Below are positions 27,174 to 39,417 of a stretch of DNA of 64,000 nt, piece after piece (position 1 is the first letter of the stretch; the number at the start of each line of letters is the position of its first letter). Source of the stretch: Oceanobacillus iheyensis HTE831 (lineage in GTDB: Bacteria > Bacillota > Bacilli > Bacillales > Amphibacillaceae); assembly GCF_000011245.1 (NCBI RefSeq), contig NC_004193.1, positions 2,458,501-2,522,500 on the forward strand. Direction: 5' to 3'. A program made the translations under genes and the position numbers. The notes beneath the pieces are model-generated. The model was not told the DNA's origin. It did not search any database and saw nothing but the letters and a program-made list of their open reading frames with translations.

Positions 27174-28889
27174 ATGGCAAAGAAAATCGAAGGAATTGCA
27201 GCTTCTTCTGGCATTGCAATTGCTAAGGCATACGAACTAAAAACTCCAGAACTATCATTCGAAAGAAGTAACATAGATGATCCAACTAGTGAAATTAATC
27301 GTCTTGACAAAGCTTTGGAGATTTCTAAACAAGAATTAGAAAAAATCAAAGCGCATACACTAAAAGAAATCGGCGAAGAGCACGCGGAAATATTCTCTGC
27401 TCATTTATTAGTTTTAAGTGATCCTGAATTGATAGGTCCAATGAAAGACAAAATTAATGAAGAAAAAATAAATGCTGAAGCTGCTTTAGATGAAGTAGCA
27501 ACAATGTTTATTGAAATGTTTAAAGCAATGGATAATGAATACATGAGAGAACGCGCAGCCGATATACAGGATGTTACCAAGCGTGTGATGTCCCACCTAT
27601 TAGGTGTAACATTCCCGGACCCTGCACTTATCGATGAGCAAGTAGTCGTTATTGCAGAAGATTTAACTCCATCTGATACTGCTCAATTGAATCGTGAATT
27701 TGTAAAAGGATTTGCAACTGATATCGGAGGTAGAACTTCTCATTCAGCAATCATGGCACGCTCTCTAGAGATACCTGCTGTGGTGGGTACAAAAAATATT
27801 ACTTCATCTGTACAAAAAGATGATGTGATTATTGTAGATGGACTAGATGGCAATATCATTATTAATCCATCAGAAGAGGAAATACAAGCATATAAACAAA
27901 AACAAGCAGATTTCGCCAAAAAACAAGAAGAATGGGCAAAATTAAAAGATGAACCTAGCTTCACTAAGGATGGCGAACAGGTCGAACTTGCTGCTAATAT
28001 TGGTACTCCTGAGGATGTTGAAGGAGTATTAAACAATGGTGGAGAAGGTGTAGGATTATATCGAACAGAATTTTTATATATGGGTAAGTCTGAACTTCCT
28101 TCTGAAGACGAGCAATTCGACGCATACAAAACAGTTCTAGAGAAAATGAAGGGTAAACCCGTTGTAGTCCGTACTTTAGACGTAGGTGGGGACAAGGAAA
28201 TAAGCTATTTAGATCTTCCAAAAGAGCTAAATCCATTTTTAGGTTATCGTGCAATACGTTTTTGCTTAGAAAATGAACATGTATTCCGTCCACAATTACG
28301 TGCATTACTTCGTGCTAGTGCTTACGGAAACTTAAAAATTATGTTTCCAATGATCGCTACGATTGAAGAATTTCGTCAAGCTAAAGCGCTATTAATGGAA
28401 GAAAAAGATTCCTTAAAGAATGATGGAATCGAAGTTTCAGATGATATTGAGATTGGAATTATGGTAGAGATCCCTTCTACAGCTGTTATTGCTAAACAAT
28501 TTGCAAAAGAAGTTGATTTCTTTAGTATTGGTACGAATGACTTGATTCAGTATACAATGGCTGCAGATCGTATGAATGAGCAAGTTTCTTATCTATATCA
28601 ACCATATAACCCAGCCATTTTAAACTTAATTAATACAGTTATCGAAGCAGCACATGCTGAAGATAAGTGGGTAGGCATGTGTGGAGAAATGGCAGGAGAT
28701 TCAATTGCAATTCCTTTATTAGTAGGTCTTGGATTGGACGAGTTTAGTATGAGTGCAACTTCTATACTTCCTGCACGTACCCAATTACTAAGCTTGAATA
28801 AAAAAGAATTAGTGAAAGCAAAAGAACAATTCTTAGCAATGAGCACTTCAGAAGAAGTAGTAGCATTTGTTAAGGAAATAACGGAATAA
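27174..28889 (+). CDS. ptsI: Phosphotransferase system enzyme I
   Basis: 571 residues, usual size. It takes phosphate from phosphoenolpyruvate and passes it to HPr. The phosphorylated His is in [24 protein letters not shown] near residue 190; the C-terminal PEP-binding barrel shows [42 protein letters not shown] and MCGEMAGD. The ATG at 27174 has AAAGGA at 8 nt; the ATG at 27165 lies too close to it. ptsH is not next to it here, although in B. subtilis ptsH and ptsI are adjacent; the only HPr-like gene in the window is crh. Confidence 0.95.
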   Translation: MAKKIEGIAASSGIAIAKAYELKTPELSFERSNIDDPTSEINRLDKALEISKQELEKIKAHTLKEIGEEHAEIFSAHLLVLSDPELIGPMKDKINEEKINAEAALDEVATMFIEMFKAMDNEYMRERAADIQDVTKRVMSHLLGVTFPDPALIDEQVVVIAEDLTPSDTAQLNREFVKGFATDIGGRTSHSAIMARSLEIPAVVGTKNITSSVQKDDVIIVDGLDGNIIINPSEEEIQAYKQKQADFAKKQEEWAKLKDEPSFTKDGEQVELAANIGTPEDVEGVLNNGGEGVGLYRTEFLYMGKSELPSEDEQFDAYKTVLEKMKGKPVVVRTLDVGGDKEISYLDLPKELNPFLGYRAIRFCLENEHVFRPQLRALLRASAYGNLKIMFPMIATIEEFRQAKALLMEEKDSLKNDGIEVSDDIEIGIMVEIPSTAVIAKQFAKEVDFFSIGTNDLIQYTMAADRMNEQVSYLYQPYNPAILNLINTVIEAAHAEDKWVGMCGEMAGDSIAIPLLVGLGLDEFSMSATSILPARTQLLSLNKKELVKAKEQFLAMSTSEEVVAFVKEITE

Positions 28890-28902
28890 AAGATTAACAC
28901 TG

Positions 28903-28933
28903 ATAGGTTCTCATCATACAAGTGAGAACCTAT
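28903..28933 (+). terminator. Terminator of ptsI, overlapping the end of the converging gene
   Basis: ATAGGTTCTCA (28903-28913) and TGAGAACCTAT (28923-28933) form an 11-bp stem, then TTTTTC. The right arm touches the stop of the nucleoside hydrolase gene. Confidence 0.82.
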
Positions 28934-29913
28934 TTTTCTTTTTTATATAACGACCGATCAAATTGACCATTCGACATATTTGTCATAAAATCGAAAAAGA
29001 ATTGCTGATAATCCATTTGAAAAGCTATTTGATGGTGATTCGTCTCCGTAATAGTATAATATCCATCTTCATAGGAGCGTATATCGGCAATACTTTGTCC
29101 CCTCTCCTCACCTAACAATGACTGGACAATCGTAATCGGTCTACTAAAAAATTGAAACATATCTTTATTTTTTATTGCCATTAATACTAATACATCATGC
29201 ATGGGACTTCCTATAATTGATGGGTCTCTTTTTTTATAAAAATCATAGTAATAATCAATCATTGGCTTTACAATAGAAATTTGTCCGACCTGATCAATAT
29301 AATTTACCATTTCAGGAGTAACTATTGCTTGATTTGATACATTAAGTGGTAAAATCTTCAGGTTAGAAGCAAAGCGCATCACTAATTGTGCGGCTACTGG
29401 ATCCCCGTGAAAATTAGCTTCAGCTACAGCTGTAATATTTCCAGGAACCCAAAATGCTCCCCCCATAATATAAATTCCTTTTACTTTTCCCATTAAATCT
29501 TCATATAATATAAATAATGTTGCTAAATCGGTTAGTCTGCCAATATTAGCTATGTATATATCTTCATTTTTTTCAATTATATCGATTATCTGTAAAAAGT
29601 TTTCAACAACCTCCGCATCATTTATAGGAGGAATAATCGGGCCCATACCGTACTCACCATGAATATCCGATACTTCTTTTGGTATTTCCCCCGTCATTGG
29701 ACGTTGTGCCCCCAATATTAATGGTACCTGTAGATTTTTATAATTTAATAGATCTTGTATGTAACTAATTGTATTTGTGGCTTTCTCACGACTTATATTT
29801 CCATATGATGCGACTACTGCAATAACTTCTATTTCTTCATCTAATGCGGCATAAATGAGCGTAATAATATCATCAATACCTATATCACCAAATAACAATA
29901 CTTTCTTTACCAT
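28930..29913 (-). CDS. Nucleoside hydrolase (IunH family) with altered N-terminal motif
   Basis: 327 residues. Members cleave ribonucleosides to ribose and base. The usual N-terminal DTDPGxDD motif reads FGDIGIDD here: the inner Asp and the final Asp pair remain, but the first Asp and the Pro are replaced. Other family parts are clear: LILGAQRPMTGEIP, YIANIGRLTDLATLF, IYIMGGAFWVPGNITAVAEANFHGDPVAA, and PMHDVLVLMAI with the C-terminal calcium-ligand Asp. So it may be active on an unusual nucleoside. Single gene facing ptsI. Confidence 0.85.
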   Translation of the reverse strand: MVKKVLLFGDIGIDDIITLIYAALDEEIEVIAVVASYGNISREKATNTISYIQDLLNYKNLQVPLILGAQRPMTGEIPKEVSDIHGEYGMGPIIPPINDAEVVENFLQIIDIIEKNEDIYIANIGRLTDLATLFILYEDLMGKVKGIYIMGGAFWVPGNITAVAEANFHGDPVAAQLVMRFASNLKILPLNVSNQAIVTPEMVNYIDQVGQISIVKPMIDYYYDFYKKRDPSIIGSPMHDVLVLMAIKNKDMFQFFSRPITIVQSLLGEERGQSIADIRSYEDGYYTITETNHHQIAFQMDYQQFFFDFMTNMSNGQFDRSLYKKEK

Positions 29914-29982
29914 AATTACCCCCTTTGTTTAGCTTATGCTTATAAGTAGCAAACTTTCATAAATTAGATATGAAGTATATAA

Positions 29983-30022
29983 AAAAACTACAATCAGAGT
30001 AATAACTCCAATTGTAGTTTTT
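29983..30022 (-). terminator. Terminator of the glycolytic operon
   Basis: AAAAACTACAAT (29983-29994) pairs with ATTGTAGTTTTT (30011-30022); the inner part GAGT-AATA-ACTC extends the stem. On the minus strand a T-run follows. It lies just after eno. Confidence 0.85.
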
Positions 30023-30044
30023 GACTATATCATTGACATTATAA

Positions 30045-31346
<1,302 letters not shown>

Positions 31347-31357
31347 TTATTGTTTTA

Positions 31358-32896
31358 TTATTTTTTTATAAGACTATTGCCAGTCATTTCTTTTGGTTTT
31401 TCAACATTTAATAAATCAAGCAGTGTTGGTGATAAATCTGCTAAAATTCCACCATCACGTAACTCAATATCATCTTTGGTTACAATAACAGGTACAGGGT
31501 TAGTTGTGTGAGCTGTCATTGGTTTATCTTCCAAAGTCATAACTTCATCAGAGTTGCCGTGATCTGCAGTTATTATGGCATGACCACCTAATTCAGTAAT
31601 TTTATCAATTACCTTACCTAAACATTCATCCACTGCTTCAATAGCATCAATAGTTGGTTGTAATTTCCCTGAATGTCCAACCATATCTGGATTAGCAAAA
31701 TTCAAGATAATCGCATTCTGCTCCCCTTTATCTAATTCCTTTAACAGTGCATCAGTAACTTCATATACACTCATTTCAGGTTTCAGATCATAGGTTGCTA
31801 CTTTGGGTGAGTCAATTAAAATCCTTTTTTCACCAGGGAATTCTTTTTCGCGTCCACCACTCATAAAGAAAGTAACGTGTGGATATTTCTCCGTTTCTGC
31901 AATACGTAATTGATTCAAATTATTTTGTGCTAGAACTTCTCCAACAGTATTATCTAGATTGACTGGTTGATACGCAACATATCCATCTACTGTTTCACTA
32001 AAGTTTGTCAGCATTACAAAGTCTAGTTTTTTTGGAGCTTTATCGCCTCGCTCAAAGTCACGAAAATCCTCATTCGCAAATGTTCTAGAGATTTGTATCG
32101 CACGATCAGGACGGAAATTATAGAAGATAATAGAATCTTCATCCTTAATCGTAGCCACTGGTTCATCATTGTCATCTGTAATTACAGAAGGAATTACAAA
32201 CTCATCATAAATTTCATTTGCATAGTTATCATCTACAACTTCTTGTGCACTTTTATATGATGGACCTTCACCGTATACCATTGCGTCATAACATTTCTTT
32301 ACACGGTCCCAACGTTTGTCACGATCCATGGAATAGTAACGACCAGATATAGTAGCGAATTGACCAACACCAAGTTCATCCATCACATCTTGTGTTTCTT
32401 TGATATATTTGCTCGCTGTTTTCGGACCAACATCACGTCCGTCTAAGAAAGCATGTACAAATACATTTTCTAATTCATGTTTCTTCGCTAATCGAAGTAA
32501 AGCAAATAAATGATTAATATGACTATGCACACCACCGTCAGATAATAAACCAAATAAGTGAAGCGCTTTGTCATGTTTCTTTGCATGTTCTACAGATTTA
32601 ATGAACGCATCAACCTCATAGAAATCACCTTCGTCAATAGACACATTTACACGAGTAAGGCTTTGATACACAATACGACCAGCACCAATATTCAAATGAC
32701 CAACTTCGGAATTCCCCATTTGCCCATCTGGTAATCCAACAGCCTTTCCAGAAGCCTCTAATTGATTATGAGCATATTGATTCCAAAAACGATCAAAATT
32801 AGGGGTGTTTGCTTGTTTGACTGCATTTCCTTTTACTTCATCACGAATAGCGAATCCATCAAGAATAATTAATGCAGCTAATTTATTCTGACTCAT
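31358..32896 (-). CDS. gpmI: 2,3-bisphosphoglycerate-independent phosphoglycerate mutase
   Basis: 512 residues, manganese-dependent, of the alkaline phosphatase superfamily. [13 protein letters not shown] at the start, the active-site Ser in [19 protein letters not shown] near residue 62, [26 protein letters not shown], and the metal ligands in [12 protein letters not shown] and ITADHGNSD. It interconverts 3- and 2-phosphoglycerate. Its ATG overlaps the tpiA stop (ATGA), so the two are coupled. Confidence 0.97.
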   Translation of the reverse strand: MSQNKLAALIILDGFAIRDEVKGNAVKQANTPNFDRFWNQYAHNQLEASGKAVGLPDGQMGNSEVGHLNIGAGRIVYQSLTRVNVSIDEGDFYEVDAFIKSVEHAKKHDKALHLFGLLSDGGVHSHINHLFALLRLAKKHELENVFVHAFLDGRDVGPKTASKYIKETQDVMDELGVGQFATISGRYYSMDRDKRWDRVKKCYDAMVYGEGPSYKSAQEVVDDNYANEIYDEFVIPSVITDDNDEPVATIKDEDSIIFYNFRPDRAIQISRTFANEDFRDFERGDKAPKKLDFVMLTNFSETVDGYVAYQPVNLDNTVGEVLAQNNLNQLRIAETEKYPHVTFFMSGGREKEFPGEKRILIDSPKVATYDLKPEMSVYEVTDALLKELDKGEQNAIILNFANPDMVGHSGKLQPTIDAIEAVDECLGKVIDKITELGGHAIITADHGNSDEVMTLEDKPMTAHTTNPVPVIVTKDDIELRDGGILADLSPTLLDLLNVEKPKEMTGNSLIKK

Positions 32897-33651
32897 TTTG
32901 TACCTGCCTCCACTAGTTGTAGGAATGATTCAGGATCGAGACTTGCCCCACCAACTAATGCTCCGTCAATATCAGATTGAGCTAATAACTCATCCACATT
33001 GGCAGGTTTTACACTACCGCCATATTGAATAATTACTTTTTCAGCCACATCTGCTGACGTAACTTCAGCTACCACTTTGCGAATTTCAGTGCAAACTTCA
33101 TTTGCTTGTTCACTTGTAGCTGTTTTTCCTGTACCGATTGCCCATACTGGTTCATAGGCAATAATAGTTTCAGCAACTTGTTCATTGGTAAGACCAGCAA
33201 CTGCTTGCTTTACTTGTTCGCCAACAATGTTCATCGTTTCGTTTGCTTCACGTTGATCCAGTGTTTCTCCTACACAAACAATCGGAGTTAAATCATGAGC
33301 AAATGCTGCTTTCGTTTTCTTATTTACTAATTCGTTCGTTTCAGCAAATAGCTCTCTTCTTTCTGAGTGTCCAAGTACAACATGTGTTACACCTAGATCT
33401 TTCAACATCACAGGGCTAACCTCTCCAGTAAAAGCACCAGAATCTTCAAAATGCATGTTTTGCGCTGCTACTTTTACTTCTGATCCCTTCGCTTGCTCAA
33501 CTAATTTTGACAGGAAAGGGAATGGAGCACACACAATTGCTTCTACGTCATTTCCTTTCGGAGCTTTTGGTACTACAGAATTCATAAATTCTCCTGCTTC
33601 AGATAGTACTTTATTCATTTTCCAGTTACCAGCTATCACTTTTTTACGCAT
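32893..33651 (-). CDS. tpiA: Triosephosphate isomerase
   Basis: 252 residues. IAGNWKMNK with the catalytic Lys near residue 12, [16 protein letters not shown] with the catalytic His near 95, and the loop [17 protein letters not shown] with the catalytic Glu near 168; phosphate loop GGSVKPAN and GALVGGASL. Joins dihydroxyacetone phosphate and glyceraldehyde 3-phosphate. Starts 27 nt after pgk and overlaps gpmI by 4 nt. Confidence 0.98.
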   Translation of the reverse strand: MRKKVIAGNWKMNKVLSEAGEFMNSVVPKAPKGNDVEAIVCAPFPFLSKLVEQAKGSEVKVAAQNMHFEDSGAFTGEVSPVMLKDLGVTHVVLGHSERRELFAETNELVNKKTKAAFAHDLTPIVCVGETLDQREANETMNIVGEQVKQAVAGLTNEQVAETIIAYEPVWAIGTGKTATSEQANEVCTEIRKVVAEVTSADVAEKVIIQYGGSVKPANVDELLAQSDIDGALVGGASLDPESFLQLVEAGTK

Positions 33652-33678
33652 CGAATCACCTCTGTTAGTTATTTATTA

Positions 33679-34860
33679 TTATTTATCATTTAGAGCAGCT
33701 AGTCCAGGAAGAACTTTTCCTTCCATGAATTCTAATGATGCTCCTCCACCTGTAGATACATGATCCATTTCTTCTGCAAGGCCGAACTTTTCAACAGCTG
33801 CCGCAGAATCGCCACCACCTATTATAGAGTAGCCTTCTGTAGATGCTAATGCTTCTGCTACAGCTTTTGTACCACCTGCGAATGCATTTAATTCAAATAC
33901 TCCCATTGGTCCATTCCATATAACAAGTTTTGAATCTTTCACGATACTACTATATTTTTCTCTTGTCTTCGTGCCTATATCTAACGCTTCCCAGTCAGAA
34001 GGAATTTTATCTATATCTACAATTTTGGTATTAGCCTCTTCTGAGAAATCATCGGCCACAATAGCGTCGACTGGCAATACAAAGTTAACACCTTTTTCTT
34101 TCGCTTTGTTCATAAATTCTTTAGCCAAATCAATTTTATCTTCTTCTAGAAGTGATTTTCCAATCTCATGACCTTGTGCTTTGATGAACGTGTAAGCTAG
34201 ACCGCCACCAATAATCAAATTATCTACTTTATCTAACAGATTATCGATCACACTAATTTTATCTTTTACTTTCGCTCCACCAACAATTGCTGTAAACGGT
34301 CGTTCCGGATTTTCTAGAGCGTTGCCTAGTGCTTCAATTTCTTTCTCCATTAATTTACCTGCAGCTGCTGGTAATTTCTCTGCTACGCCAGTTGTAGATG
34401 CATGTGCACGATGAGCAGCACCAAAAGCATCATTGACATAAAGGTCAGCCATGTTAGCGAATGCTTCCACTAATTCAGGATCATTTTTTTCTTCTCCAGC
34501 TTCAAAGCGAACGTTCTCTATTAAAAGAACTCCACCGTTTTCTAGCTCACTGATAGCCTGATCAACTTCTTCACCATAAACTTGATCTGTTTTCAATACT
34601 TCTTTACCTAATAGATCACTAAGTCTATCAGCAACAGGGTCTAAACGTAGTTCTTCTACAACTGTTCCTTTAGGTCGTCCTAGATGACTAGCTAAAATCA
34701 CTTTTGCACCTTGTGCTGTTAATTGTTCAATTGTCGGTAGTGCGGCGCGAATACGTGTATCATCTGTAATCTCACCATCTTTTAAAGGAACATTAAAGTC
34801 TACGCGTGTAAATACTCGCTTTCCTTCAACTTGTAGATCGTTAATTGTTTTTTTGTTCAA
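33679..34860 (-). CDS. pgk: Phosphoglycerate kinase (TTG start)
   Basis: 393 residues. Makes ATP from 1,3-bisphosphoglycerate. [30 protein letters not shown] at the N-terminus, [43 protein letters not shown] and [13 protein letters not shown] near the C-terminus. The frame is open back to 34911, but TTG at 34860 follows AGGAGGGATTATC and gives exactly the B. subtilis N-terminus (NKKTINDL). A 184-nt gap with two hairpins separates it from gapA. Confidence 0.96.
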   Translation of the reverse strand: MNKKTINDLQVEGKRVFTRVDFNVPLKDGEITDDTRIRAALPTIEQLTAQGAKVILASHLGRPKGTVVEELRLDPVADRLSDLLGKEVLKTDQVYGEEVDQAISELENGGVLLIENVRFEAGEEKNDPELVEAFANMADLYVNDAFGAAHRAHASTTGVAEKLPAAAGKLMEKEIEALGNALENPERPFTAIVGGAKVKDKISVIDNLLDKVDNLIIGGGLAYTFIKAQGHEIGKSLLEEDKIDLAKEFMNKAKEKGVNFVLPVDAIVADDFSEEANTKIVDIDKIPSDWEALDIGTKTREKYSSIVKDSKLVIWNGPMGVFELNAFAGGTKAVAEALASTEGYSIIGGGDSAAAVEKFGLAEEMDHVSTGGGASLEFMEGKVLPGLAALNDK

Positions 34861-34967
34861 GATAATCCCTCCTAATACTGGATTATGTAATACATAATCA
34901 TTCATAACCAAGCAATATTATACCACGTAGCAGTCAATATAAAACAATACTGATTAAAACGGAAAAT

Positions 34968-34992
34968 GGAGGAGGAAACCATTCCCTCCTCC
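34968..34992 (-). terminator. GC-rich attenuator hairpin between gapA and pgk
   Basis: GGAGGAGGAAA (34968-34978) pairs with TTCCCTCCTCC (34982-34992) over 11 bp with a 3-nt loop; on the minus strand ATTTTCCGTTTT follows. The T-run is weak, so partial termination is expected, which would give more gapA than pgk message. Confidence 0.7.
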
Positions 34993-35000
34993 AATATCCT

Positions 35001-35036
35001 TTCGTCCGGAGGAAACAATATGTTTCTTCGAACGAA
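35001..35036 (-). promoter_or_regulatory. Second hairpin after gapA, possible message stabiliser
   Basis: TTCGTCCGGAGGAAAC (35001-35016) pairs with GTTTCTTCGAACGAA (35022-35036) with a few mismatches and loop AATAT. It begins 9 nt after the gapA stop and has no T-run, so it probably protects the gapA 3' end rather than terminating. Confidence 0.5.
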
Positions 35037-35044
35037 TAATTCTA

Positions 35045-36064
<1,020 letters not shown>

Positions 36065-36090
36065 CTAGAATTTTTATTAAATTATATATA

Positions 36091-36106
36091 AAGAGGCTAT
36101 CCTCTT
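36091..36106 (-). promoter_or_regulatory. Small hairpin across the cggR stop codon
   Basis: AAGAGG and CCTCTT form a 6-bp stem with loop CTAT exactly over the cggR stop (36097-36099). In B. subtilis the cggR-gapA message is cut near this point and a hairpin at the new 5' end protects gapA. The same role here is inference from position. Confidence 0.45.
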
Positions 36107-37116
36107 AATATCTCTTCTGCTGCACCCTGATCAGTGATCAGAATATTGCTTTTCGCTTGCTTAAAATAAGAGACGATTGCTTTGGCTTTTGAACTACCGC
36201 CAGCTACTGTTATGACCTGTTTCTTGTCATCAATATCTTGGAGTTGTATTCCTACTGTTTTAACTTTATAGATTACATTTCCAAATTCGTCAAAATAATA
36301 GCCGAATGCTTCACCTACTGCGTTCTTCTTTTTCAACAACTGCATTACTTCATCAGAAGAACGGCGTCGTTCAGCCATCTTCAATGCATCTCCAACTCCA
36401 TGAAGAACAATATTTGAAGACTTTATAACTTCTAAAGCTTCTACTATATGGGGCTCTTTCATGATTGTTTCATACGTTGAATCACTGATTGGATCAGGCA
36501 CATATAACATGCGATAATCCCCATCTGTTTTACGAGCCATCTCGGATACAATCCTCGAAGCTTGATTCTCCACTTTTTCTCCTATACCTCCACGAGCTGG
36601 AACAAAAAGTACCTGCTTATCTTTGGTTAGAGGAGTCATCGCATCTGCTACAGCAGCGATTGTACTGCCTCCAGTTACAGCAATCGTATTAGTAGAAGTA
36701 AGTTTTTTACGTAGATACGATACTGTAGCTTTACCCATTTCTGTTTTAATGGAAGTACGTTGATCACTATCACCAGGAACCACAATAACGGAATCTACTG
36801 ATAATATTTCCTTTATTCTTTTTTCTAAAACATGGAGTCCACTTATTTCACCGATCATTGCTGCTAGTTGCTCCAATACTACTTTGCCCTCTTTGGTAAT
36901 AAACATTCCTTTTGTTGTAATTTCTACCAAACCTTGGGCATGTAAAAGATCTATTTCACTACGTACATGTCTTTCTGTTAAATTCGTATTCTCTGCTAAA
37001 CTACGCCTACCTATAGGCTGTAATGACTCTACACTTTTGAGCAATGAATAACGTTCCTTCATAACATGTACCAGCTCTGGAACAAGCTTTTTCTGTAAGT
37101 CAATGATGGAATCCAT
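36097..37116 (-). CDS. cggR: Central glycolytic genes regulator CggR
   Basis: 339 residues of the SorC/DeoR-like family. The N-terminal winged helix includes GRRSLAENTNLTERHVRSEIDLLHAQGLVEITTKGMFIT. The large sugar-phosphate domain holds VVPGDSDQRTSIKTEMGKATVSYL, NTIAVTGGSTIAAVADAM and VPARGGIGEKVENQASRIVSEMA. It represses the gapA operon until fructose 1,6-bisphosphate binds. First gene of the operon, with the expected operator just upstream. Confidence 0.96.
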   Translation of the reverse strand: MDSIIDLQKKLVPELVHVMKERYSLLKSVESLQPIGRRSLAENTNLTERHVRSEIDLLHAQGLVEITTKGMFITKEGKVVLEQLAAMIGEISGLHVLEKRIKEILSVDSVIVVPGDSDQRTSIKTEMGKATVSYLRKKLTSTNTIAVTGGSTIAAVADAMTPLTKDKQVLFVPARGGIGEKVENQASRIVSEMARKTDGDYRMLYVPDPISDSTYETIMKEPHIVEALEVIKSSNIVLHGVGDALKMAERRRSSDEVMQLLKKKNAVGEAFGYYFDEFGNVIYKVKTVGIQLQDIDDKKQVITVAGGSSKAKAIVSYFKQAKSNILITDQGAAEEILRG

Positions 37117-37138
37117 CTGCTAGCACTCCCTTCACCGG

Positions 37139-37174
37139 GTCTAAATACGTCCCGTATGGTTACATTATGTCCCG
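37139..37174 (-). promoter_or_regulatory. CggR operator
   Basis: On the minus strand CGGGAC-N6-TAAC-N4-CGGGAC-N6-AGAC. This is the spacing known for the B. subtilis CggR operator (CGGGAC-N6-TGTC repeated after 4 nt), with the CGGGAC halves perfect and the TGTC halves altered. It lies between the promoter and cggR, so bound CggR would block elongation. Confidence 0.82.
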
Positions 37175-37185
37175 ATGACAATTTC

Positions 37186-37213
37186 ATTATATCACAATCT
37201 ATTTTGAATTCAA
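37186..37213 (-). promoter_or_regulatory. Sigma-A promoter of cggR-gapA operon
   Basis: TTGAAT (37213-37208), 16-nt spacer, TATAAT (37191-37186). It stands directly upstream of the CggR operator. Confidence 0.75.
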
Positions 37214-37436
37214 TCGAAAAGCTTTGTTTATTATTTCCTAAAAACATATAACTTAAAATACCTTTATTAGAAAAGCTATTTCCCTCATATAATCCGTGAA
37301 CTATAATGTAAACATTCATTATATATGGGAGAGTCTTTCTTCCACTATTAGATGTTCGTATTAGGTAAAGACCTTTCACCAGCTCCACCGAATATTATTG
37401 AAATGATCGTTATAACCAATTATGCGAACAAAAAAA

Positions 37437-37484
37437 CTCTTACCTAAATAGCAAGTACATTTCGTCTTGCCGTTTAAATAAGAG
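37437..37484 (-). terminator. Terminator downstream of the sigL operon
   Basis: Arms 37437-37455 and 37466-37484 pair over 19 positions with one mismatch and three G-T pairs around a 10-nt loop; TTTTTTTGT follows on the minus strand. It lies 168 nt past the glutaredoxin stop and shields the cggR promoter from readthrough. Confidence 0.7.
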
Positions 37485-37651
37485 CTTATGTATTGAATGT
37501 TTTTATTTGAATCGTACGTAATTACCAAATTCTACTGATGGAGTCATAGTAACAATCTGAATATCAGAGATTCATCCTTTTCAAACTAGTTCATGCCAGC
37601 ACCTTTAAAACAATAGAAATTAAACGGAGCAACACTCTGCTTTATTACTCT

Positions 37652-37900
37652 TTATGTAGTTGACTTGTTTAATAACCGATCAATATCTTCTATATTTAGT
37701 TGGTGGCCAAATAATTCCTTTCCATTATATTTAATCACTGGAATCATTAATTGATATTTTTCAAGTAGTTCATCGGAAGCGTATATATCTTTTTTAATAA
37801 TTGGGATATCTTGTTTATTCATCATGATCAATAACTCTTCGGCTTCCACACATAGTGGACAATTTTCTTTTGTATAAAAATATATATTTTCATTCTTCAT
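37652..37900 (-). CDS. Glutaredoxin-family thiol protein
   Basis: 82 residues with a thioredoxin fold. IYFYTKENCPLCVEAEELL has the CPLC active site near residue 12, then MIPVIKYNGKELFG with the cis-Pro. It resembles the small glutaredoxin-like proteins of Bacillaceae. The frame is open to 37951, but the ATG at 37900 follows AAGGGG at 9 nt. It overlaps the sigL end by 11 nt, so it is coupled to sigL. Redox partner unknown. Confidence 0.8.
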   Translation of the reverse strand: MKNENIYFYTKENCPLCVEAEELLIMMNKQDIPIIKKDIYASDELLEKYQLMIPVIKYNGKELFGHQLNIEDIDRLLNKSTT

Positions 37901-39182
37901 TATCTTGAGCCCCTTTTCGTTTAACAGAAGAAGCAATTTGCAATTCTTCACGGTATTTCACAATAGTTCTACGTGCAATTTTAATTTGATAACGTTCTTC
38001 CATCAACTGTTTAATTTTTTGATCTGACAGTGGTTTACTTTTATCTTCGAGATCTACTAATTCTTTAAGTAATTGTTTAATAACTATGGAAGCAACTCCT
38101 GCTCCTTTTTGCACTTCACGTTGTAGAAAATACTTTAATGGTAAAACTCCATGAGCTGTTTGAACATACTTCTGACGAATGGCACGACTAATTGTTGATA
38201 TGTGAAGGTCCAACTGTGCGGAAAGCTCACTCAATGTTAGCGGTTTTAACATTTTGGGACCTCTTTCAAAAAACGGCAGTTGCTTCTCTACTATTATTCG
38301 TATTATTTTCTCTAAAGTAGAGCTTCGATAATCTATTGCCTGTTGTAGCATATCCACCTCTTTTTGTTTTTTCTTCACAAATGAAGCAGCCTCTCTGTCT
38401 AAATCATGCTTACTATAATCACTGTTTATTTGTATTGCAGGTGAGGACCAATTAAAAAAGGAAATTTTCCACTCTGTATCGTCTTTATATATAGATGCTT
38501 CAGGTATAATAAATTCCGTTTTAGTTGGTGATAATAGCTTTCCTGGTTTTGGATGGCATAATTTGATTGATTCAATTAATTTCTGTGCTGCTTCTTCGGT
38601 AATCCCATAATTTAATGCAATTTGATGTGAGTTTTCTTCTGCAAGTAATGTAATACCTTCGTTCATTAACGACGATATATAAGGAGCATCAATATTCATT
38701 TGATTCAACTGTAGCTGAATACATTCTGTAAGATTCCGAGCTCCAATACCAGCCGGCTCCAATGATTGAATATATGACAGTGCTCGTTCCACTGTAGTTA
38801 ATTCTACTTCACAGTAATATGCCCAGTCTTCCATTGTTATTTCTAAATAACCATCCTCATTTAATGAGTCAATCCCAAAAACAATTACTGGTAATAAAGA
38901 TTTATCTTCCAATTCTAGAACATACAAATTTGACTTTAACTGATCATATAATGACTGTTCAGCTGTATTCATTTCATCAATAGAATAATCGGTTGTCCGA
39001 AATTGGGAGATGAGTTCCTTATCTATTGGTTGTACTTCTTCAATGAGCGGGTTCTCTTCAGCAACTTGTTTCATATAATCATAAAGTTCCATCCCAGTTA
39101 ATTGTAATATTTCAATAGATTGATATAAGGATTGATTCATTTTCCACTGCAATGATTGATTGATTACAAGTTTTTGCTTCAA
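37890..39182 (-). CDS. sigL: RNA polymerase sigma-54 factor SigL
   Basis: 430 residues. N-terminal Gln/Leu-rich activator-binding region (INQSLQWKMNQSLYQSIEILQLTGMELYDYM), an acidic linker, core-binding region (VFGIDSLNEDGYLEI, SLEPAGIGARNLTECIQLQL), the helix-turn-helix LSELSAQLDLHISTISRAIRQKYVQT, and the RpoN box IARRTIVKYREEL near residue 410. The start is TTG at 39182 after GGGGTGAG. It serves -24/-12 promoters that need an enhancer-binding activator. sigL next to the cggR operon is common in Bacilli. Confidence 0.95.
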   Translation of the reverse strand: MKQKLVINQSLQWKMNQSLYQSIEILQLTGMELYDYMKQVAEENPLIEEVQPIDKELISQFRTTDYSIDEMNTAEQSLYDQLKSNLYVLELEDKSLLPVIVFGIDSLNEDGYLEITMEDWAYYCEVELTTVERALSYIQSLEPAGIGARNLTECIQLQLNQMNIDAPYISSLMNEGITLLAEENSHQIALNYGITEEAAQKLIESIKLCHPKPGKLLSPTKTEFIIPEASIYKDDTEWKISFFNWSSPAIQINSDYSKHDLDREAASFVKKKQKEVDMLQQAIDYRSSTLEKIIRIIVEKQLPFFERGPKMLKPLTLSELSAQLDLHISTISRAIRQKYVQTAHGVLPLKYFLQREVQKGAGVASIVIKQLLKELVDLEDKSKPLSDQKIKQLMEERYQIKIARRTIVKYREELQIASSVKRKGAQDNEE

Positions 39183-39325
39183 CTCATCTCACCCCTTTTT
39201 TCTACTTTTATTTTGCCATTACTTATCATTTCTGTCACCTTCACGAACAGTTCAACAAAACTTGTCCTTTACATAACCTTCTTATTGAAAAGGCTTTCAT
39301 TCTATTTTACACCTGTTTCATAAAA

Positions 39326-39371
39326 AAACCAATCTACTCCTGATCGTTTATATCATAGAGTAAATTGGTTT
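39326..39371 (-). terminator. Terminator of the symporter operon
   Basis: AAACCAATCTACTC (39326-39339) pairs with GAGTAAATTGGTTT (39358-39371), one mismatch, 18-nt loop; TTTTTTT then ATG follows on the minus strand. It is 47 nt past the symporter stop. Confidence 0.75.
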
Positions 39372-39417
39372 AGAAAATACTATATCTATTAACAGTAAAA
39401 ATAGTTTTAATTTCTAA

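Larger units (their letters stand above)
37117..37651. other. 535-nt stretch upstream of cggR
   Basis: Contains the CggR operator (37139-37174), the cggR promoter (37186-37213) and the terminator for the sigL-glutaredoxin operon (37437-37484). The rest (about 37220-37430 and 37490-37650) shows no gene that I trust; a 109-codon minus-strand frame at 37059-37388 runs through the promoter and into cggR and is rejected. Confidence 0.65.

Noticed and set aside
37059..37388. 109-codon minus-strand frame upstream of cggR
   Set aside because: It runs through the cggR promoter and operator and into the cggR coding region in another frame; composition is not protein-like.
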